In this document: positions 52,808 to 62,725 of the stretch, one piece after another
How the letters are laid out: each line of letters begins with the position of its first letter
Numbering within the stretch: the stretch's first letter is position 1
Assembly: GCF_026013905.1 (NCBI RefSeq)
Contig: NZ_CP110257.1
Coordinates: 1,426,001 to 1,490,000 of the forward strand
DNA from: Schlegelella aquatica
GTDB lineage: Bacteria; Pseudomonadota; Gammaproteobacteria; Burkholderiales; Burkholderiaceae_C
Reading direction: 5' to 3'
DNA: 64,000 nucleotides
Notes under the pieces: generated by a model
What the model saw: the letters and a program-made list of their open reading frames with translations, nothing else
Told to the model about the DNA's origin: nothing
The model's database searches: none
Program-made: the position numbers and the translations under genes

Positions 52808-54748
52808 TCAGCGAGGCGCCCGGCGCACTGCGCGGCTGATGAAGCGGGCCGGGTCCAGCGCGTCGCGCAAGTCGGCCTCCACCGGCAGCGGGCTGCCGTC
52901 GATCCAGGCAGCGAGCACCTCGCCGCAGAGCGCCGACCAGGTGATGCCGCGGGAGCCGAGGCCGGTGCACAGATACAGGCCCGGGCGCCGCGGCACGTGC
53001 CGCGGCTGAGTCAGGCGCTGCGGCGAGGCCTGGGCCGCTTCGTCGTCGGGCACCGGGCCGACGAGCGGCAGGCGGTCCTCGGTGACGGCGCGCCAGCCCA
53101 CGCGCCCGCGCAGCGCGAGGGGTGAGGGGCGCACCGGGTGCCCCGTGAGCCGTGCCAGCTGCTCCAGGTTGTGGAGGTGGTCTGCCTCGCGCACCGCGCC
53201 GTCCGGATCGTCGGCCTGCGCGGTCGCGCCGCACCAGACCCAGCCGTCGTGCGCGGGCAGTACATAGCCTGCGCTGGCCACCGGCACGTGCGGTGCTCGC
53301 AACCCCGGGGAGTCCGCCGGAACACCCGTGATCTGGCCCCGCACCGCGCGCAGGCGCCACGCCGGGGACGGTGCAAGCCAGGCCGCGTCGGCGGCATTGG
53401 CGAGCACCACCACCGGTGCTTGCGCCAGCACCTCGCCGTGGGCCGCGCGCAGCTGCCATCCTTGCGGGACCGCGTGCAGCGCCTCCACGCGGGCGTCGCC
53501 GCGCCATTGCACGCCCGGCGTCCCCAGCCAGTGGGACACGAGCGAGGCCGGGCGCAACCATCCGCCGGAGGGGAAGAACCAGGCGGGCGAGGTCAGCCGG
53601 ATCCCCGCCATCTCGCTGGCAAGGCCCGCGTCGAGGGCCTGCGCGTACCGAGGCGGCAATCCCAGGGCGTCGAGGAGGGCTCGCATCTGCCCGAGCGTTG
53701 CCTCCTCGTCACCGGCGAGGAGGCTTTCCAGGCGAAGCAGCCCGTCGAAGCCCCCGACGAGTGCGGGGCGGAGGCGGTCGACCAGGGCCGCCAAGTGGAG
53801 CGCCGCGCTGCGGTGCAGGCGGGCATGGGGGCCGTCTTGTCGGTTCACGATGCCGCGGTACAGGCCCCCGGGGTTGCCGGAGCCTTCCTGGGCCGCGCTG
53901 GCATGCCGGTCGAACACCGTGCAGGCCCAGCCGCGCACCGCGAGCGCGGCCGCAACCGAGGCGCCCGCCAGACCGCCGCCGACGATCAGCGCCTCTCGCC
54001 GGGCCACGTCGGCCCCCTGGAGCGCCACCGGGCCGCGGGGCTGATGGCGAGGGGCATGGCGGGCGACGGTCATGTCGCGTTTGCCGCCGAAACCGGGCGC
54101 GGTCTCCACGTCGAAGCCCGCGGCCGACAGTCCATCGCGCACGGCTCGCGCCGCGCTCCAGGTGGCGGCCGTCGCGCCCGGCGCTGCCAGCCTCGCCAGC
54201 TGGTGAAAGACCGAGGGCGACCACATCTCTCGGTTCTTCGCCGGCGCGAAGCCATCGAGGTAGAGGGCATCGGCGCGGGCCTGCAGCTCCGGCAGCAGGT
54301 CCTCGACGTCGCCGAGCGCGAGAATCAGGAGCACCCGCCCGTGCTCGAACTCCAGGCGGTGCAGGTTGGGTGTGGCCACCGGCCACCGCGCGAGGAGTTC
54401 GCCGACGAGCTCGGGCCAGGGGTGCTCGCGGTGGACGGCGGCGAGATCGCTCGCCCGCAGCGGGTGCTTCTCGATCGAGAGGAACACCAGGCGTTCGCAA
54501 CGCGCGGGGTCGGCGCGCCAGGCGTGCCAGGTCGCGAGGAAGTTGTTGCCCAGCCCGAAGCCTGTCTCCAGCACGACGAACTCGCGCCGGCCGCGCCAGC
54601 GCTCGGGCAGGCCGTTGCCGCGCAGGAACACGTGCTGCGCCTGCGCCAGCGCTCCGGCGCGCGTGTGATAGACGTCACCGAATGCCGGGGCGAACGGCAC
54701 GCCCTCGCGCAGCTCGATCTCGGCAGGGCGGATGGGCTTCGTGTTCAT
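52808..54748 (-). CDS. mnmC: Bifunctional tRNA mnm5s2U34 biosynthesis enzyme MnmC
   Basis: A 646-residue fusion. The N-terminal methyltransferase (about 1-240; 'ETGFGLGNNFLATWHAW', 'LYLDGFAPAKNREMW') methylates nm5s2U to mnm5s2U. The C-terminal FAD oxidoreductase (about 250-630; 'IVGGGLAGASVAAALAVRG') removes carboxymethyl from cmnm5s2U. Both halves are complete. It is convergent with rmuC. Confidence 0.95.
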   Translation of the reverse strand: MNTKPIRPAEIELREGVPFAPAFGDVYHTRAGALAQAQHVFLRGNGLPERWRGRREFVVLETGFGLGNNFLATWHAWRADPARCERLVFLSIEKHPLRASDLAAVHREHPWPELVGELLARWPVATPNLHRLEFEHGRVLLILALGDVEDLLPELQARADALYLDGFAPAKNREMWSPSVFHQLARLAAPGATAATWSAARAVRDGLSAAGFDVETAPGFGGKRDMTVARHAPRHQPRGPVALQGADVARREALIVGGGLAGASVAAALAVRGWACTVFDRHASAAQEGSGNPGGLYRGIVNRQDGPHARLHRSAALHLAALVDRLRPALVGGFDGLLRLESLLAGDEEATLGQMRALLDALGLPPRYAQALDAGLASEMAGIRLTSPAWFFPSGGWLRPASLVSHWLGTPGVQWRGDARVEALHAVPQGWQLRAAHGEVLAQAPVVVLANAADAAWLAPSPAWRLRAVRGQITGVPADSPGLRAPHVPVASAGYVLPAHDGWVWCGATAQADDPDGAVREADHLHNLEQLARLTGHPVRPSPLALRGRVGWRAVTEDRLPLVGPVPDDEAAQASPQRLTQPRHVPRRPGLYLCTGLGSRGITWSALCGEVLAAWIDGSPLPVEADLRDALDPARFISRAVRRAPR

Positions 54749-54767
54749 CGGCGCGGCCCGGCCCCCA

Positions 54768-54795
54768 AAGCAAGAGCCGGCCCGCGGGCCGGCTC
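54768..54795 (-). terminator. Probable terminator after efp
   Basis: A 10-bp stem (GAGCCGGCCC / GGGCCGGCTC) at 54774-54795, followed on the minus strand by TTGCTTT. It lies about 70 bp after the efp stop. The T tract is imperfect. Confidence 0.55.
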
Positions 54796-54864
54796 GTCAC
54801 TCATGCCGCAGCCCCATGTCGCGGGGGCGGCGGATCGCTCCATGCACCGGGAGTCGAAAGCGCG

Positions 54865-55419
54865 TCACACGCGCTTACGGTACTCGTGCGTGCGGGTGTC
54901 GATTTCGATCTTGTCGCCGGTCTCGACGAAGATGGGCACCTGGATCTCGAAGCCGGTGGCCAGCTTGGCCGGCTTCATCACCTTGCCCGAGGTGTCGCCC
55001 TTGACGGCCGGCTCGGTGTAGGTGACCTCGCGCACGACGGTCGTGGGCAACTCCACGGAAATGGCCTTGCCGTCGTAGAACACCACCTCCACGGCCATGC
55101 CGTCCTCCAGGTAGTGGATCGCGTCACCCATGTTCTCGGCCTCGACCTCGTACTGGTTGTACTCGGCGTCCATGAAGACGTACATCGGGTCGGCGAAGTA
55201 GGAGTAGGTGCACTCCTTGTGGTCCAGGATGATCTGGTCCATCTTGTCGTCGGCCTTGAAGACGACTTCGGCGTTGGAGCCGTTGAGGAGGTTCTTCAGC
55301 TTCATGCGAACGGTGGCGGCGCTGCGGCCACCGCGGCTGTATTCGGTCTTGAGCACGACCATCGGGTCCTTGCCGTGCATGATCACGTTGCCGGCGCGGA
55401 TTTCCTGAGCGAGTTTCAT
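54865..55419 (-). CDS. efp: Elongation factor P, Arg32 (rhamnosylated) type
   Basis: A 184-residue EF-P that rescues ribosomes stalled at polyprolines. The tip of domain I reads '[14 protein letters not shown]', with Arg at position 32 rather than the Lys34 modified by EpmA. That is the class rhamnosylated by EarP, and an earP gene lies directly upstream on the same strand. ATG 55419 is fixed by family alignment ('[12 protein letters not shown]'). Confidence 0.97.
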   Translation of the reverse strand: MKLAQEIRAGNVIMHGKDPMVVLKTEYSRGGRSAATVRMKLKNLLNGSNAEVVFKADDKMDQIILDHKECTYSYFADPMYVFMDAEYNQYEVEAENMGDAIHYLEDGMAVEVVFYDGKAISVELPTTVVREVTYTEPAVKGDTSGKVMKPAKLATGFEIQVPIFVETGDKIEIDTRTHEYRKRV

Positions 55420-55503
55420 GGCAGTCCCTCTGCGGGTGTCGTCGACGTGGCTTGCGCGCACTCGTCTAGAGAACCTTCGCAAGAACGCGCAAAGCCCATA
55501 ATT

Positions 55504-56580
55504 CTACCCCGTCCGGGAGACGAAGCGGACGAGCTGCGTCGTCAAGTCGTCCTGTGCGAGCAGCCCGTCACGCCAGCCCGCCGTGGCACGAGGCCAAACC
55601 TCCTGGAGGGCGGCCGCCGAGAATCCTGTGGCGAAGCCGTTCCAGGCCAAGAAGGCCTGGCGCAGCGTACGGGCCGCCTCGTGGTCCGAGGTGCCCGCCA
55701 GACGGCCGAGGAAGGCCTCGAGCTTGAGGCGATGAGCGTCGTCGCTCTGGGGGTAGAGCTGCCAGACGAAAGGCTGGCCGGCCCACACCGCCCTCACCAG
55801 CGAATCCTCTCCTCGCACGAGATTGAGGTCCGAGGCCCACAGCAGGCGGTCGAACTCCGGCTGGGGCAAGGCCGGCAGGCCGGCGACGCGCGCCAGCCCG
55901 ACTTCGAAGACGGCACCGGGCTGCGGCACACGGCCCAGCGCCTCGCCCACCGCTCGCGCGGCATGGCCGGGCGTGACGAGCAGCAGGTGGGGCGACTCCG
56001 CCAACTCGCCGAGCAACGCGGGCACGGCCGGGTTCGGGTAGCAGAAGAGGCTCACCACACGCTCACGCGGGCGCCGCCCCGGGCCGAGGCGTTGCAGCCA
56101 GGCCTCGCGGTCGAAGGCGGCGCGCGCCTCGAGCAGGCCGGGTTCGCGCAGCAACCCGCCCGTGGCCGGCGTGAAACCCGGGTAGAAGAAGCGCTTGATC
56201 AGGCCGGCTCCCGGCTCCACGTATCGCGGCGAGGGCAGGCCGTGGCAGCGCTCGACGTAGTCTTCCGCGCTCAGGTACTCCAGGTTGATCCACTGGGGCG
56301 GCGCGGGGCGCTCCGCCATGCGGGCAACGAAGCCTTGCGGCAGTTCGCACCCGAAAGCTTCGATGACGACATCTCCCGGCTGCGGCCAGTCGGCCGCGCC
56401 GTCCCATGGAAGCACCTCCACACCGCTGGCGCCGGCCGGTGCCATCCACGCGAGCGCGGCGGCGTCGTCCAGCCACAGCCGCACGGCATGGCCCCGCCCT
56501 GCGAGGTCGCACGCCAGCCGCCAACACACGCCCACGTCGCCGTAGTTGTCGATCACCCGGCAAAACACATCCCAGCGCAT
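55504..56580 (-). CDS. earP: EF-P arginine rhamnosyltransferase EarP
   Basis: A 358-residue GT-B-type glycosyltransferase that moves rhamnose from dTDP-rhamnose to Arg32 of EF-P. Conserved pieces are '[18 protein letters not shown]' at the N-terminus (includes a catalytic Asp) and '[20 protein letters not shown]' in the donor-binding half. It precedes efp on the same strand with an 84-bp gap. No ribosome site precedes the ATG; GATAAT ends 6 nt upstream. Confidence 0.96.
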   Translation of the reverse strand: MRWDVFCRVIDNYGDVGVCWRLACDLAGRGHAVRLWLDDAAALAWMAPAGASGVEVLPWDGAADWPQPGDVVIEAFGCELPQGFVARMAERPAPPQWINLEYLSAEDYVERCHGLPSPRYVEPGAGLIKRFFYPGFTPATGGLLREPGLLEARAAFDREAWLQRLGPGRRPRERVVSLFCYPNPAVPALLGELAESPHLLLVTPGHAARAVGEALGRVPQPGAVFEVGLARVAGLPALPQPEFDRLLWASDLNLVRGEDSLVRAVWAGQPFVWQLYPQSDDAHRLKLEAFLGRLAGTSDHEAARTLRQAFLAWNGFATGFSAAALQEVWPRATAGWRDGLLAQDDLTTQLVRFVSRTG

Positions 56581-56635
56581 GCCGGCATTATCCCGGCGTG
56601 CCTGGAGTCCCGCGCCGCTTGGCACAATTTGCCCA
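56581..56635. promoter_or_regulatory. Compact divergent promoter of earP and uvrC
   Basis: Only 55 bp separate the two start codons. GATAAT (minus strand, 56587-56592) lies 6 nt from the earP ATG and CACAAT (plus strand, 56623-56628) 7 nt from the uvrC ATG. No Shine-Dalgarno is present for either. If these are -10 boxes, both messages are leaderless. Confidence 0.5.
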
Positions 56636-58603
56636 ATGAGTGATTCACCGACGAGCGAGCCGACCAGCGGGCCCGAACAGAGGCGGCCCGCTGCGCCTGC
56701 GTGCGCCTCCGCGTCGGATGCTCCGCGCGATCGGTTGCTGGCCGAAGTGGCGGCCTTGCCCAGCCTGCCGGGTGTCTACCGCTACTACGACGCCGACGGG
56801 CAGGTGCTGTACGTCGGGAAGGCACGCAACCTGAAGAAGCGCGTGTCGAGCTACTTCCAGAAGAACCACGGCGGCACGCGCATCGGCCACATGGTGACCA
56901 AGATCGCGCGACTCGAAACGACGGTCGTGCGCTCCGAAGCCGAGGCGCTGCTGCTCGAGAACAACCTGATCAAGACGCTCAACCCGCGGTTCAACATCCT
57001 GTTCCGCGACGACAAGAGCTATCCGTATCTCAAGATCGCGAGCCACGCCTACCCGCGCGTGGCCTACTACCGCGGGTCGGTGGACCGCAAGCACCGCTAC
57101 TTCGGCCCGTATCCGAGCGCATGGGCGGTCAAGGAGACGATCCAATTGCTGCAGAAGGTGTTCCGCCTGCGCACCTGCGAGGACACCGTCTTCTGCAACC
57201 GCACCCGGCCTTGCCTGCTCTACCAGATCAAGCGCTGCTCGGGGCCCTGCGTGGGCCTGGTCTCGCCGGACGACTACGCGCGCGACGTCGCCCACGCCGA
57301 GCGTTTCCTGCTCGGCGAGCAGCAGGAGGTGATGGAGGCGCTGCAGGCGCAGATGATGGCGCATGCAGAGCGGCTGGAGTTCGAGAAGGCGGCCGAGATC
57401 CGCAACCAGCTCTCGGCGCTCTCGCGCGTGCTGCATCAGCAGGCGGTCGACATCGGCTCGGACAAGGATGCGGACATCCTCGCGGTGCGGGTGCAAGGGG
57501 GCAAGGCCTGCGTCAACCTGGCGATGGTGCGCGGGGGCCGGCACCTCGGGGACCGGGCCTACTTCCCCTCACACGTCGAGGACGCTGCGTCCGTCCGCGC
57601 GGAGGAGGGGGAGGACACCGAAGGCGAGGCACCCGACGCGCCGATCGAGGTGCAGGTGCTGGAGGCGTTCATCGCGCAGCACTATCTCGAGAGTCCCGTG
57701 CCGGGCCTGCTCGTCCTGAGTCACCCGGTGAGCGGCGGCTTGCTGCAAGTACTCACCGAGCACAGTGGCGTGAAGGTCACCGCCGTGCACCAGCCGCGCG
57801 AGCAGCGCCGCGTCTGGCTCGAGATGGCGCAGAAGGGGGCCGAGCTTGCGTTGGCGCGGCTGCTGGCGGAGGAAGGCTCCCAACAAGCTCGCACACGCGC
57901 GCTGGTGGAGGCGTTGGACCTTTCGCCGGAAAGCCTCGATAGCTTCCGCATCGAGTGCTTCGACGTGAGCCACACCGCCGGCGAGGCGACGCAAGCCTCG
58001 TGCGTCGTGTTCGAGAACCACCGGATGCAGCCTTCGCAGTACCGCCGCTTCAACATCGACGGCATCACGCCCGGGGACGACTACGCCGCGATGCGGCAGG
58101 TGCTCACCCGCCGCTATGCCAAGCTCGCCGAAGCCGTGCAAAAGGGCGAGGCGCGGCTGCCGGATCTCGTCCTGGTGGACGGCGGGCGAGGGCAGGTGTC
58201 GGTGGCGCGCGAGGTGTTCGAGGAACTCGGCCTGGATCTGGGCGTGATCGTCGGCGTGGAGAAGGGCGAGGGGCGCAAGGTGGGCCTGGAAGAGCTCGTG
58301 TTCGCCGACGGCCGCGAGAAGGTGTCTCTCGGCAAGGACTCGGCCGCGCTGATGCTCATCGCGCAGATTCGCGACGAGGCCCATCGCTTCGCCATCACCG
58401 GCATGCGGGCGCGCCGCGCCTCCGTGCGCACGCGAAGCTCGCGGCTGGAGGACATCCCCGGCGTCGGACCGAAGAAGCGGGCTAGACTCCTGCAGCGCTT
58501 CGGCGGATTGCGAGGCGTGGCGGCTGCGAGCGTGGACGATCTCGCCTCGGTGGAGGGGATCTCGCGCGAGTTGGCCGAAGAGATCTACCGCGCGCTGCAC
58601 TGA
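56636..58603 (+). CDS. uvrC: Excinuclease ABC subunit C
   Basis: A 655-residue UvrC, the dual-incision nuclease of nucleotide excision repair. GIY-YIG domain near residues 45-130 ('[20 protein letters not shown]'), UVR motif ('[16 protein letters not shown]'), RNase H-like endonuclease with 'DVSHTAGE' and 'LVDGGRGQ', and a C-terminal helix-hairpin-helix pair ('[14 protein letters not shown]', '[14 protein letters not shown]'). It has a slightly extended, Pro/Ser/Glu-rich N-terminus. The start choice is the first ATG downstream of CACAAT. Confidence 0.97.
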   Translation: MSDSPTSEPTSGPEQRRPAAPACASASDAPRDRLLAEVAALPSLPGVYRYYDADGQVLYVGKARNLKKRVSSYFQKNHGGTRIGHMVTKIARLETTVVRSEAEALLLENNLIKTLNPRFNILFRDDKSYPYLKIASHAYPRVAYYRGSVDRKHRYFGPYPSAWAVKETIQLLQKVFRLRTCEDTVFCNRTRPCLLYQIKRCSGPCVGLVSPDDYARDVAHAERFLLGEQQEVMEALQAQMMAHAERLEFEKAAEIRNQLSALSRVLHQQAVDIGSDKDADILAVRVQGGKACVNLAMVRGGRHLGDRAYFPSHVEDAASVRAEEGEDTEGEAPDAPIEVQVLEAFIAQHYLESPVPGLLVLSHPVSGGLLQVLTEHSGVKVTAVHQPREQRRVWLEMAQKGAELALARLLAEEGSQQARTRALVEALDLSPESLDSFRIECFDVSHTAGEATQASCVVFENHRMQPSQYRRFNIDGITPGDDYAAMRQVLTRRYAKLAEAVQKGEARLPDLVLVDGGRGQVSVAREVFEELGLDLGVIVGVEKGEGRKVGLEELVFADGREKVSLGKDSAALMLIAQIRDEAHRFAITGMRARRASVRTRSSRLEDIPGVGPKKRARLLQRFGGLRGVAAASVDDLASVEGISRELAEEIYRALH

Positions 58604-58638
58604 GCGCGCGGCGCCCCACGGGGAAGGAACACACGGCA

Positions 58639-59151
58639 ATGACGAATGGCGATCGCAACAAGGGCTGGCGCGCGCGAGTGCTGGCGTGGTCCGGCATGGT
58701 GGCGGGTGCCGCGTCCTTTCTGGTCGGCTGTGCCCAGGCACCGCGCGGCCCGGGCGAGGCGCCGCCCGCCGCGAAGCTGCCGGCAGCCGGTGCGCCCACC
58801 GGCCCGACGCGACCGACCCTGGGGCCGGCCCGCAACTGGGCCGAGTACCGGCTGCGCGTCGCCCAGCGTCTGGCTGAAGTCAACGCCGAGCGCGTCTACC
58901 TCGACGCCCCGCCGGACATTCTGCTGGCCATCCCGGTGCTCGAGATCGAGCTCAATGCCGACGGCAGCATCCGTCGCATCGAAGTGCTGCGCTACCCGGG
59001 GCAGGCGCGCGACACCACCCAGATCGCCATCGACGCCGTGCGGCGCGCCGCGCCCTTCGGCAGCGTGGCGCACCTGCCCAAACCGTGGAAGTTCCCGGAG
59101 ACGTTCCTGTTCCGCGACGACCGCCGCTTCAAGCCGCGCACGCTGGACTGA
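58639..59151 (+). CDS. Putative lipoprotein with TonB C-terminal-like domain
   Basis: A 170-residue exported protein. A signal ending in 'FLVGCAQ' suggests a lipidated cysteine (about residue 31), followed by a Pro/Ala linker. The C-terminal half ('IPVLEIELNADGSIRRIEVL', 'DAVRRAAPFG') resembles TonB/TolA C-terminal domains. Its partner is not known. It lies 35 bp after uvrC. Confidence 0.78.
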   Translation: MTNGDRNKGWRARVLAWSGMVAGAASFLVGCAQAPRGPGEAPPAAKLPAAGAPTGPTRPTLGPARNWAEYRLRVAQRLAEVNAERVYLDAPPDILLAIPVLEIELNADGSIRRIEVLRYPGQARDTTQIAIDAVRRAAPFGSVAHLPKPWKFPETFLFRDDRRFKPRTLD

Positions 59152-59308
59152 AGGCCGGGCGCTCGGCCGCCCGGAGCCGGGCCGCGACCCCCATGGGGGG
59201 TGGGGCGCCAGCCCCGGGGGGCGAAGATGGAAGGCCCGTGCACCGGCCGACCGCCCCCGGCCGGACTCTGTCACGAGCCCGGCGCGGCTTTGAGACACAA
59301 TCCGCGCC

Positions 59309-59875
59309 ATGTTCTTCAATCTGCCGACGCTGCTCACCTGGGCGCGCATCGTCGCGATCCCGCTCATCGTGGCCGTGTTCTACCTCCCGCTGGAGGGAAG
59401 CACCCGCAATCTGATCGCGACCGTGCTGTTCGTCGTCTTCGCGCTGACGGACTGGCTGGACGGGTGGCTCGCCCGCAAGCTCAACCAGACCTCCGCTTTC
59501 GGGGCCTTCCTCGATCCCGTGGCCGACAAGTTCCTGGTGTGCGCGTCGCTCCTGGTCTTGGTGCAACTCGATCGTGTCAACGCCCTCGTCGCGCTCGTCA
59601 TCATCGGGCGGGAGATCGCCATCTCCGCGCTGCGCGAATGGATGGCCCAGATCGGCGCCTCGCGCAGCGTGGCGGTGCACATGCTGGGCAAGCTCAAGAC
59701 GACCACCCAGATGATCGCGATCCCTTTCCTGCTCTATGACGGTGTCGTGCTGGGTCGGGTGGATACGAGGATCTGGGGCACCGGCCTCATCTACCTGGCG
59801 GCGGTGCTCACCATCTGGTCCATGGTGTACTACCTGCAGAAGGCGCTGCCAGAGATCCGCGCCAAGGCCCAGTGA
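59309..59875 (+). CDS. pgsA: CDP-diacylglycerol--glycerol-3-phosphate 3-phosphatidyltransferase
   Basis: A 188-residue membrane enzyme making phosphatidylglycerol phosphate. The CDP-alcohol phosphotransferase motif is intact: 'DWLDGWLAR' and 'GAFLDPVADK'. About five membrane segments are visible. CACAAT ends 7 nt before the ATG and no ribosome site is seen. It overlaps the downstream transporter gene by 4 bp. Confidence 0.95.
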   Translation: MFFNLPTLLTWARIVAIPLIVAVFYLPLEGSTRNLIATVLFVVFALTDWLDGWLARKLNQTSAFGAFLDPVADKFLVCASLLVLVQLDRVNALVALVIIGREIAISALREWMAQIGASRSVAVHMLGKLKTTTQMIAIPFLLYDGVVLGRVDTRIWGTGLIYLAAVLTIWSMVYYLQKALPEIRAKAQ

Positions 59876-60762
59876 ATACCGTCGCGCACGGCCGTGGCGA
59901 CGCGTTGCTGCGCGCGATGCCGTGGGTGTTCGTGCTCGTCTGGAGCACGGGCTTCATCGTCGCCCGCTACGGCATGCCCTACTCGCCACCGATCACGTTC
60001 CTCACGTGGCGGTACGGCCTGTCGATCCTGTGCTTCCTGGTGTGGGTGGGGCTCTCGCAGGCCCAGTGGCCGCGAGGGGCCGCCCAATGGGGGCACCTGG
60101 CCGTCACGGGCGTCCTGATGCATGCGGGCTACCTGGGGGGCGTGTGGGCGGCCGTCAAGGCCGGCATGGGGGCAGGCACCGTTGCCCTGATCGTCGGCCT
60201 GCAGCCCGTGCTCACCGCTGTCTGGCTCACTGCGCGCGATGCGCAGAACCGCGTGACCGCGCGCCAATGGATGGGGCTCGCGCTCGGCTTCGGCGGGCTG
60301 GTGCTCGTCGTGCACGGCAAGCTGGGCGTGGGGGAGATCAACCCGCTGAATCTCGGGCTCGCGGTGTTCGCGCTGCTGGCCATCACCACCGGCACGCTCT
60401 ACCAGAAGCGCCACGTGCAGCCTTGCGACGTGCGCACCGCCAACACCGTCCAACTGGCCGCGGCGTGGCTCGTCTCCTTGCCGGTGGCCTGGTGGGAGAG
60501 CGAGCCCGTCGTCCTGCACCCGCATCTTCTCGGTGCGATGGCGTGGTCGGTGCTCGGGCTGACCCTCGGGGGCAGCTCGCTGCTGTACCTCCTGATCCAA
60601 CGGGGGGCGGCCACCGCGGTGACGAGCCTGCTCTACCTCGTGCCGCCTTGCACGGCGCTGATGGCGTGGCTTCTCTTCCGCGAACCCCTGACTGTGCTTA
60701 CCCTCGTGGGTATGGGCCTCGCCGTGTTCGGCGTGCTGCTGGTCGTGCGGCCGACTCGCTAG
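59872..60762 (+). CDS. EamA/DMT-family transporter
   Basis: A 296-residue protein with ten membrane segments in two EamA repeats. Segments such as 'VWSTGFIVARYGMPYSPPIT' and 'VTSLLYLVPPCTALMAWLLF' are typical of the drug/metabolite transporter superfamily. The substrate is unknown; export of metabolites or amino acids is common. GTG start overlaps pgsA. Confidence 0.9.
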   Translation: MNTVAHGRGDALLRAMPWVFVLVWSTGFIVARYGMPYSPPITFLTWRYGLSILCFLVWVGLSQAQWPRGAAQWGHLAVTGVLMHAGYLGGVWAAVKAGMGAGTVALIVGLQPVLTAVWLTARDAQNRVTARQWMGLALGFGGLVLVVHGKLGVGEINPLNLGLAVFALLAITTGTLYQKRHVQPCDVRTANTVQLAAAWLVSLPVAWWESEPVVLHPHLLGAMAWSVLGLTLGGSSLLYLLIQRGAATAVTSLLYLVPPCTALMAWLLFREPLTVLTLVGMGLAVFGVLLVVRPTR

Positions 60763-60851
60763 CCCGGGGCGCACCGCCGCGAGGATCTTGCGCCGGTGTG
60801 CCCACTCGCCGCGCCGCGCGACGACATCCGCGTGTTCTTCAAGGAGTGACG

Positions 60852-61943
60852 ATGAGCAAGACCTACCGCATCGCCGTGATCCCGGGCGACGGGATCGGCA
60901 AGGAGGTGATGCCCGAGGGCCTGCGTGTGCTGGACGCCGCGGCGCGCCGGTTCGGCATCGGCGTCGCGTTCGACCATTTCGACTTCTCGAGCTGGGACTA
61001 CTACGAGCGCCACGGCCAGATGCTGCCCGACGACTGGAAGGATCGGATCGGGGGTCACGATGCGATCTACTTCGGCGCCGTGGGCTGGCCCGAGAAGATC
61101 CCCGACCACGTCTCGCTGTGGGGCTCGCTGCTCAAGTTCCGGCGCGAGTTCGACCAGTACGTGAATCTGCGCCCCGCACGGCTCATGCCCGGGATTCGCT
61201 CGCCACTGGTGCGCCGTGACGGCAGCGAGCGCCAGCCGGGCGAGATCGACATGCTCATCGTGCGAGAGAACACCGAGGGCGAGTACTCCAGCATCGGCGG
61301 GCGCATGTTCGAGGGCACCGAGCGCGAGGTGGTGATCCAGGAGACCGTGATGACGCGCACCGGAGTCGATCGCGTGCTGCGCTACGCGTTCGAGTTGGCG
61401 CAATCCCGCCCCAAGAAGCACCTCACGTCCGCGACCAAGTCGAACGGCATCTCGATCACCATGCCGTACTGGGACGAGCGCGTGGAGGCCATGGCCCGCG
61501 AGTACCCCGAGGTGCGCGTCGACAAGTTCCACATCGACATCCTCACCGCTCACTTCGTTCAGCGGCCGGAGCACTTCGATGTGGTGGTGGCGAGCAACCT
61601 GTTCGGCGACATCCTGAGCGACCTCGGGCCGGCGTGCACCGGCACGATCGGGATTGCCCCTTCGGCCAACCTGAACCCCGACAAGCGCTTCCCGTCGCTG
61701 TTCGAGCCGGTGCACGGTTCGGCGCCCGACATCGCCGGGCGGCATATCGCCAATCCGATCGGACAGATCTGGTCGGGCGCCCTGATGCTCGACTTCCTCG
61801 GTCACCGGCAGGCGCACGATGCGATCGTCCGCGCGATAGAGCAGGTGCTGGACCCCGCCTCGGGCGGGCCTCGCACCCCCGATCTCGGCGGCTCGGCGCG
61901 TACCGAGGACCTCGGTCGAGCCATCGCCGAGGCCGTGCGATGA
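60852..61943 (+). CDS. ttuC: Tartrate dehydrogenase / decarboxylase-like (isopropylmalate dehydrogenase family)
   Basis: A 363-residue NAD-dependent beta-decarboxylating dehydrogenase. 'IPGDGIGKEVMPEGLRVL', 'ENTEGEYSSIGGR', 'SNLFGDILSDLG' and 'FEPVHGSAPDIAG' are the family motifs. The segment 'AVGWPEKIPDHVSLWGSLLK' is typical of tartrate dehydrogenases rather than LeuB. It probably oxidises tartrate or D-malate. AAGGAG precedes ATG 60852. Confidence 0.9.
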   Translation: MSKTYRIAVIPGDGIGKEVMPEGLRVLDAAARRFGIGVAFDHFDFSSWDYYERHGQMLPDDWKDRIGGHDAIYFGAVGWPEKIPDHVSLWGSLLKFRREFDQYVNLRPARLMPGIRSPLVRRDGSERQPGEIDMLIVRENTEGEYSSIGGRMFEGTEREVVIQETVMTRTGVDRVLRYAFELAQSRPKKHLTSATKSNGISITMPYWDERVEAMAREYPEVRVDKFHIDILTAHFVQRPEHFDVVVASNLFGDILSDLGPACTGTIGIAPSANLNPDKRFPSLFEPVHGSAPDIAGRHIANPIGQIWSGALMLDFLGHRQAHDAIVRAIEQVLDPASGGPRTPDLGGSARTEDLGRAIAEAVR

Positions 61944-62004
61944 CGGTCTACGGCAGTCCTGCACACTGCGCGAGGGTGATTCCACTTAGAATCCGCCCTC
62001 GCGC

Positions 62005-62033
62005 TTGACACTGCCTAGACCCCTCGCTGTAAT
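62005..62033 (+). promoter_or_regulatory. Sigma-70 promoter of hupB
   Basis: TTGACA (62005-62010) and TGTAAT (62028-62033) with a 17-bp spacer, an almost ideal promoter. It implies a 5' leader of roughly 110 nt before the hupB GTG. Confidence 0.8.
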
Positions 62034-62150
62034 TTGGCCGGGCAGCGGCCTTGCGGAGGGTGCGGGGTTTCACGCTGCCGATCCACGGGTCTGTCCCGTG
62101 CTCGCGGCACACCAAATCCATCTCGTGAGACCTGAGAGAGGGGGTACTTC

Positions 62151-62423
62151 GTGAACAAGACCGAGTTGATCGAGCACATCGCCAAGCAGGCCGACATCTC
62201 CAAGGCCGCGGCCACTCGTGCGCTCGAGGCGATGCTGGGCGGTGTCAAGACGACGCTGAAGAAGGGCGGCACCGTGTCGCTCGTCGGTTTCGGCACCTTC
62301 GCGGTGGGCAAGCGCGCGGCTCGAAGCGGCCGCAACCCCCGCACGGGCGCCGCCATCAAGATCAAGGCAGCCAAGATTCCGAAGTTCCGTCCCGGCAAGG
62401 CCCTCAAAGACGCATTGAACTGA
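62151..62423 (+). CDS. hupB: DNA-binding protein HU-beta
   Basis: A 90-residue HU protein. '[20 protein letters not shown]' begins the helical body and '[14 protein letters not shown]' is the beta-arm with the intercalating proline. It compacts and bends DNA without strict sequence preference. GTG start; a purine-rich GAGAGAGGGGG precedes it. tRNA-Val follows 12 bp after the stop. Confidence 0.97.
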   Translation: MNKTELIEHIAKQADISKAAATRALEAMLGGVKTTLKKGGTVSLVGFGTFAVGKRAARSGRNPRTGAAIKIKAAKIPKFRPGKALKDALN

Positions 62424-62435
62424 CCCATCGTTCCC

Positions 62436-62511
62436 GGGTGCTTAGCTCAGTTGGTAGAGCGGCGCCCTTACAAGGCGTAGGTCGGGGGTTCGAGCCCCTC
62501 AGCACCCACCA
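62436..62511 (+). tRNA. tRNA-Val (TAC)
   Basis: A 76-nt cloverleaf. Acceptor GGGTGCT pairs with AGCACCC, D arm GCTCAGTTGGTAGAGC, anticodon loop CTTACAA with TAC, T arm GGGGGTTCGAGCCCCT. Discriminator A and encoded CCA. Confidence 0.96.
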
Positions 62512-62649
62512 TCTCGGGACACTACGGGCCGCAGGGCGGCGGCGCGGCGCGGTCGCCGGCTGTCGCTAGAATGCCTGATTGGCGCACGGGCCGCCGGGAT
62601 TCCGCAGCCCTGTGTATCGCGGCGGCCCGTGGCCCCTCTCCGATGACGA

Positions 62650-62673
62650 GGCGAACCGCGGTTCGCCTTTTTT
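62650..62673 (+). terminator. Terminator between tRNA-Val and ppiD
   Basis: An 8-bp perfect stem GGCGAACC / GGTTCGCC (62650-62667) followed by six T residues. It ends the hupB/tRNA-Val transcript. Confidence 0.88.
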
Positions 62674-62725
62674 GTGTCTGCCCCAGGCCGAAAGGCCCTT
62701 CCTTCGACACGCTCGAGGTTCGTTG

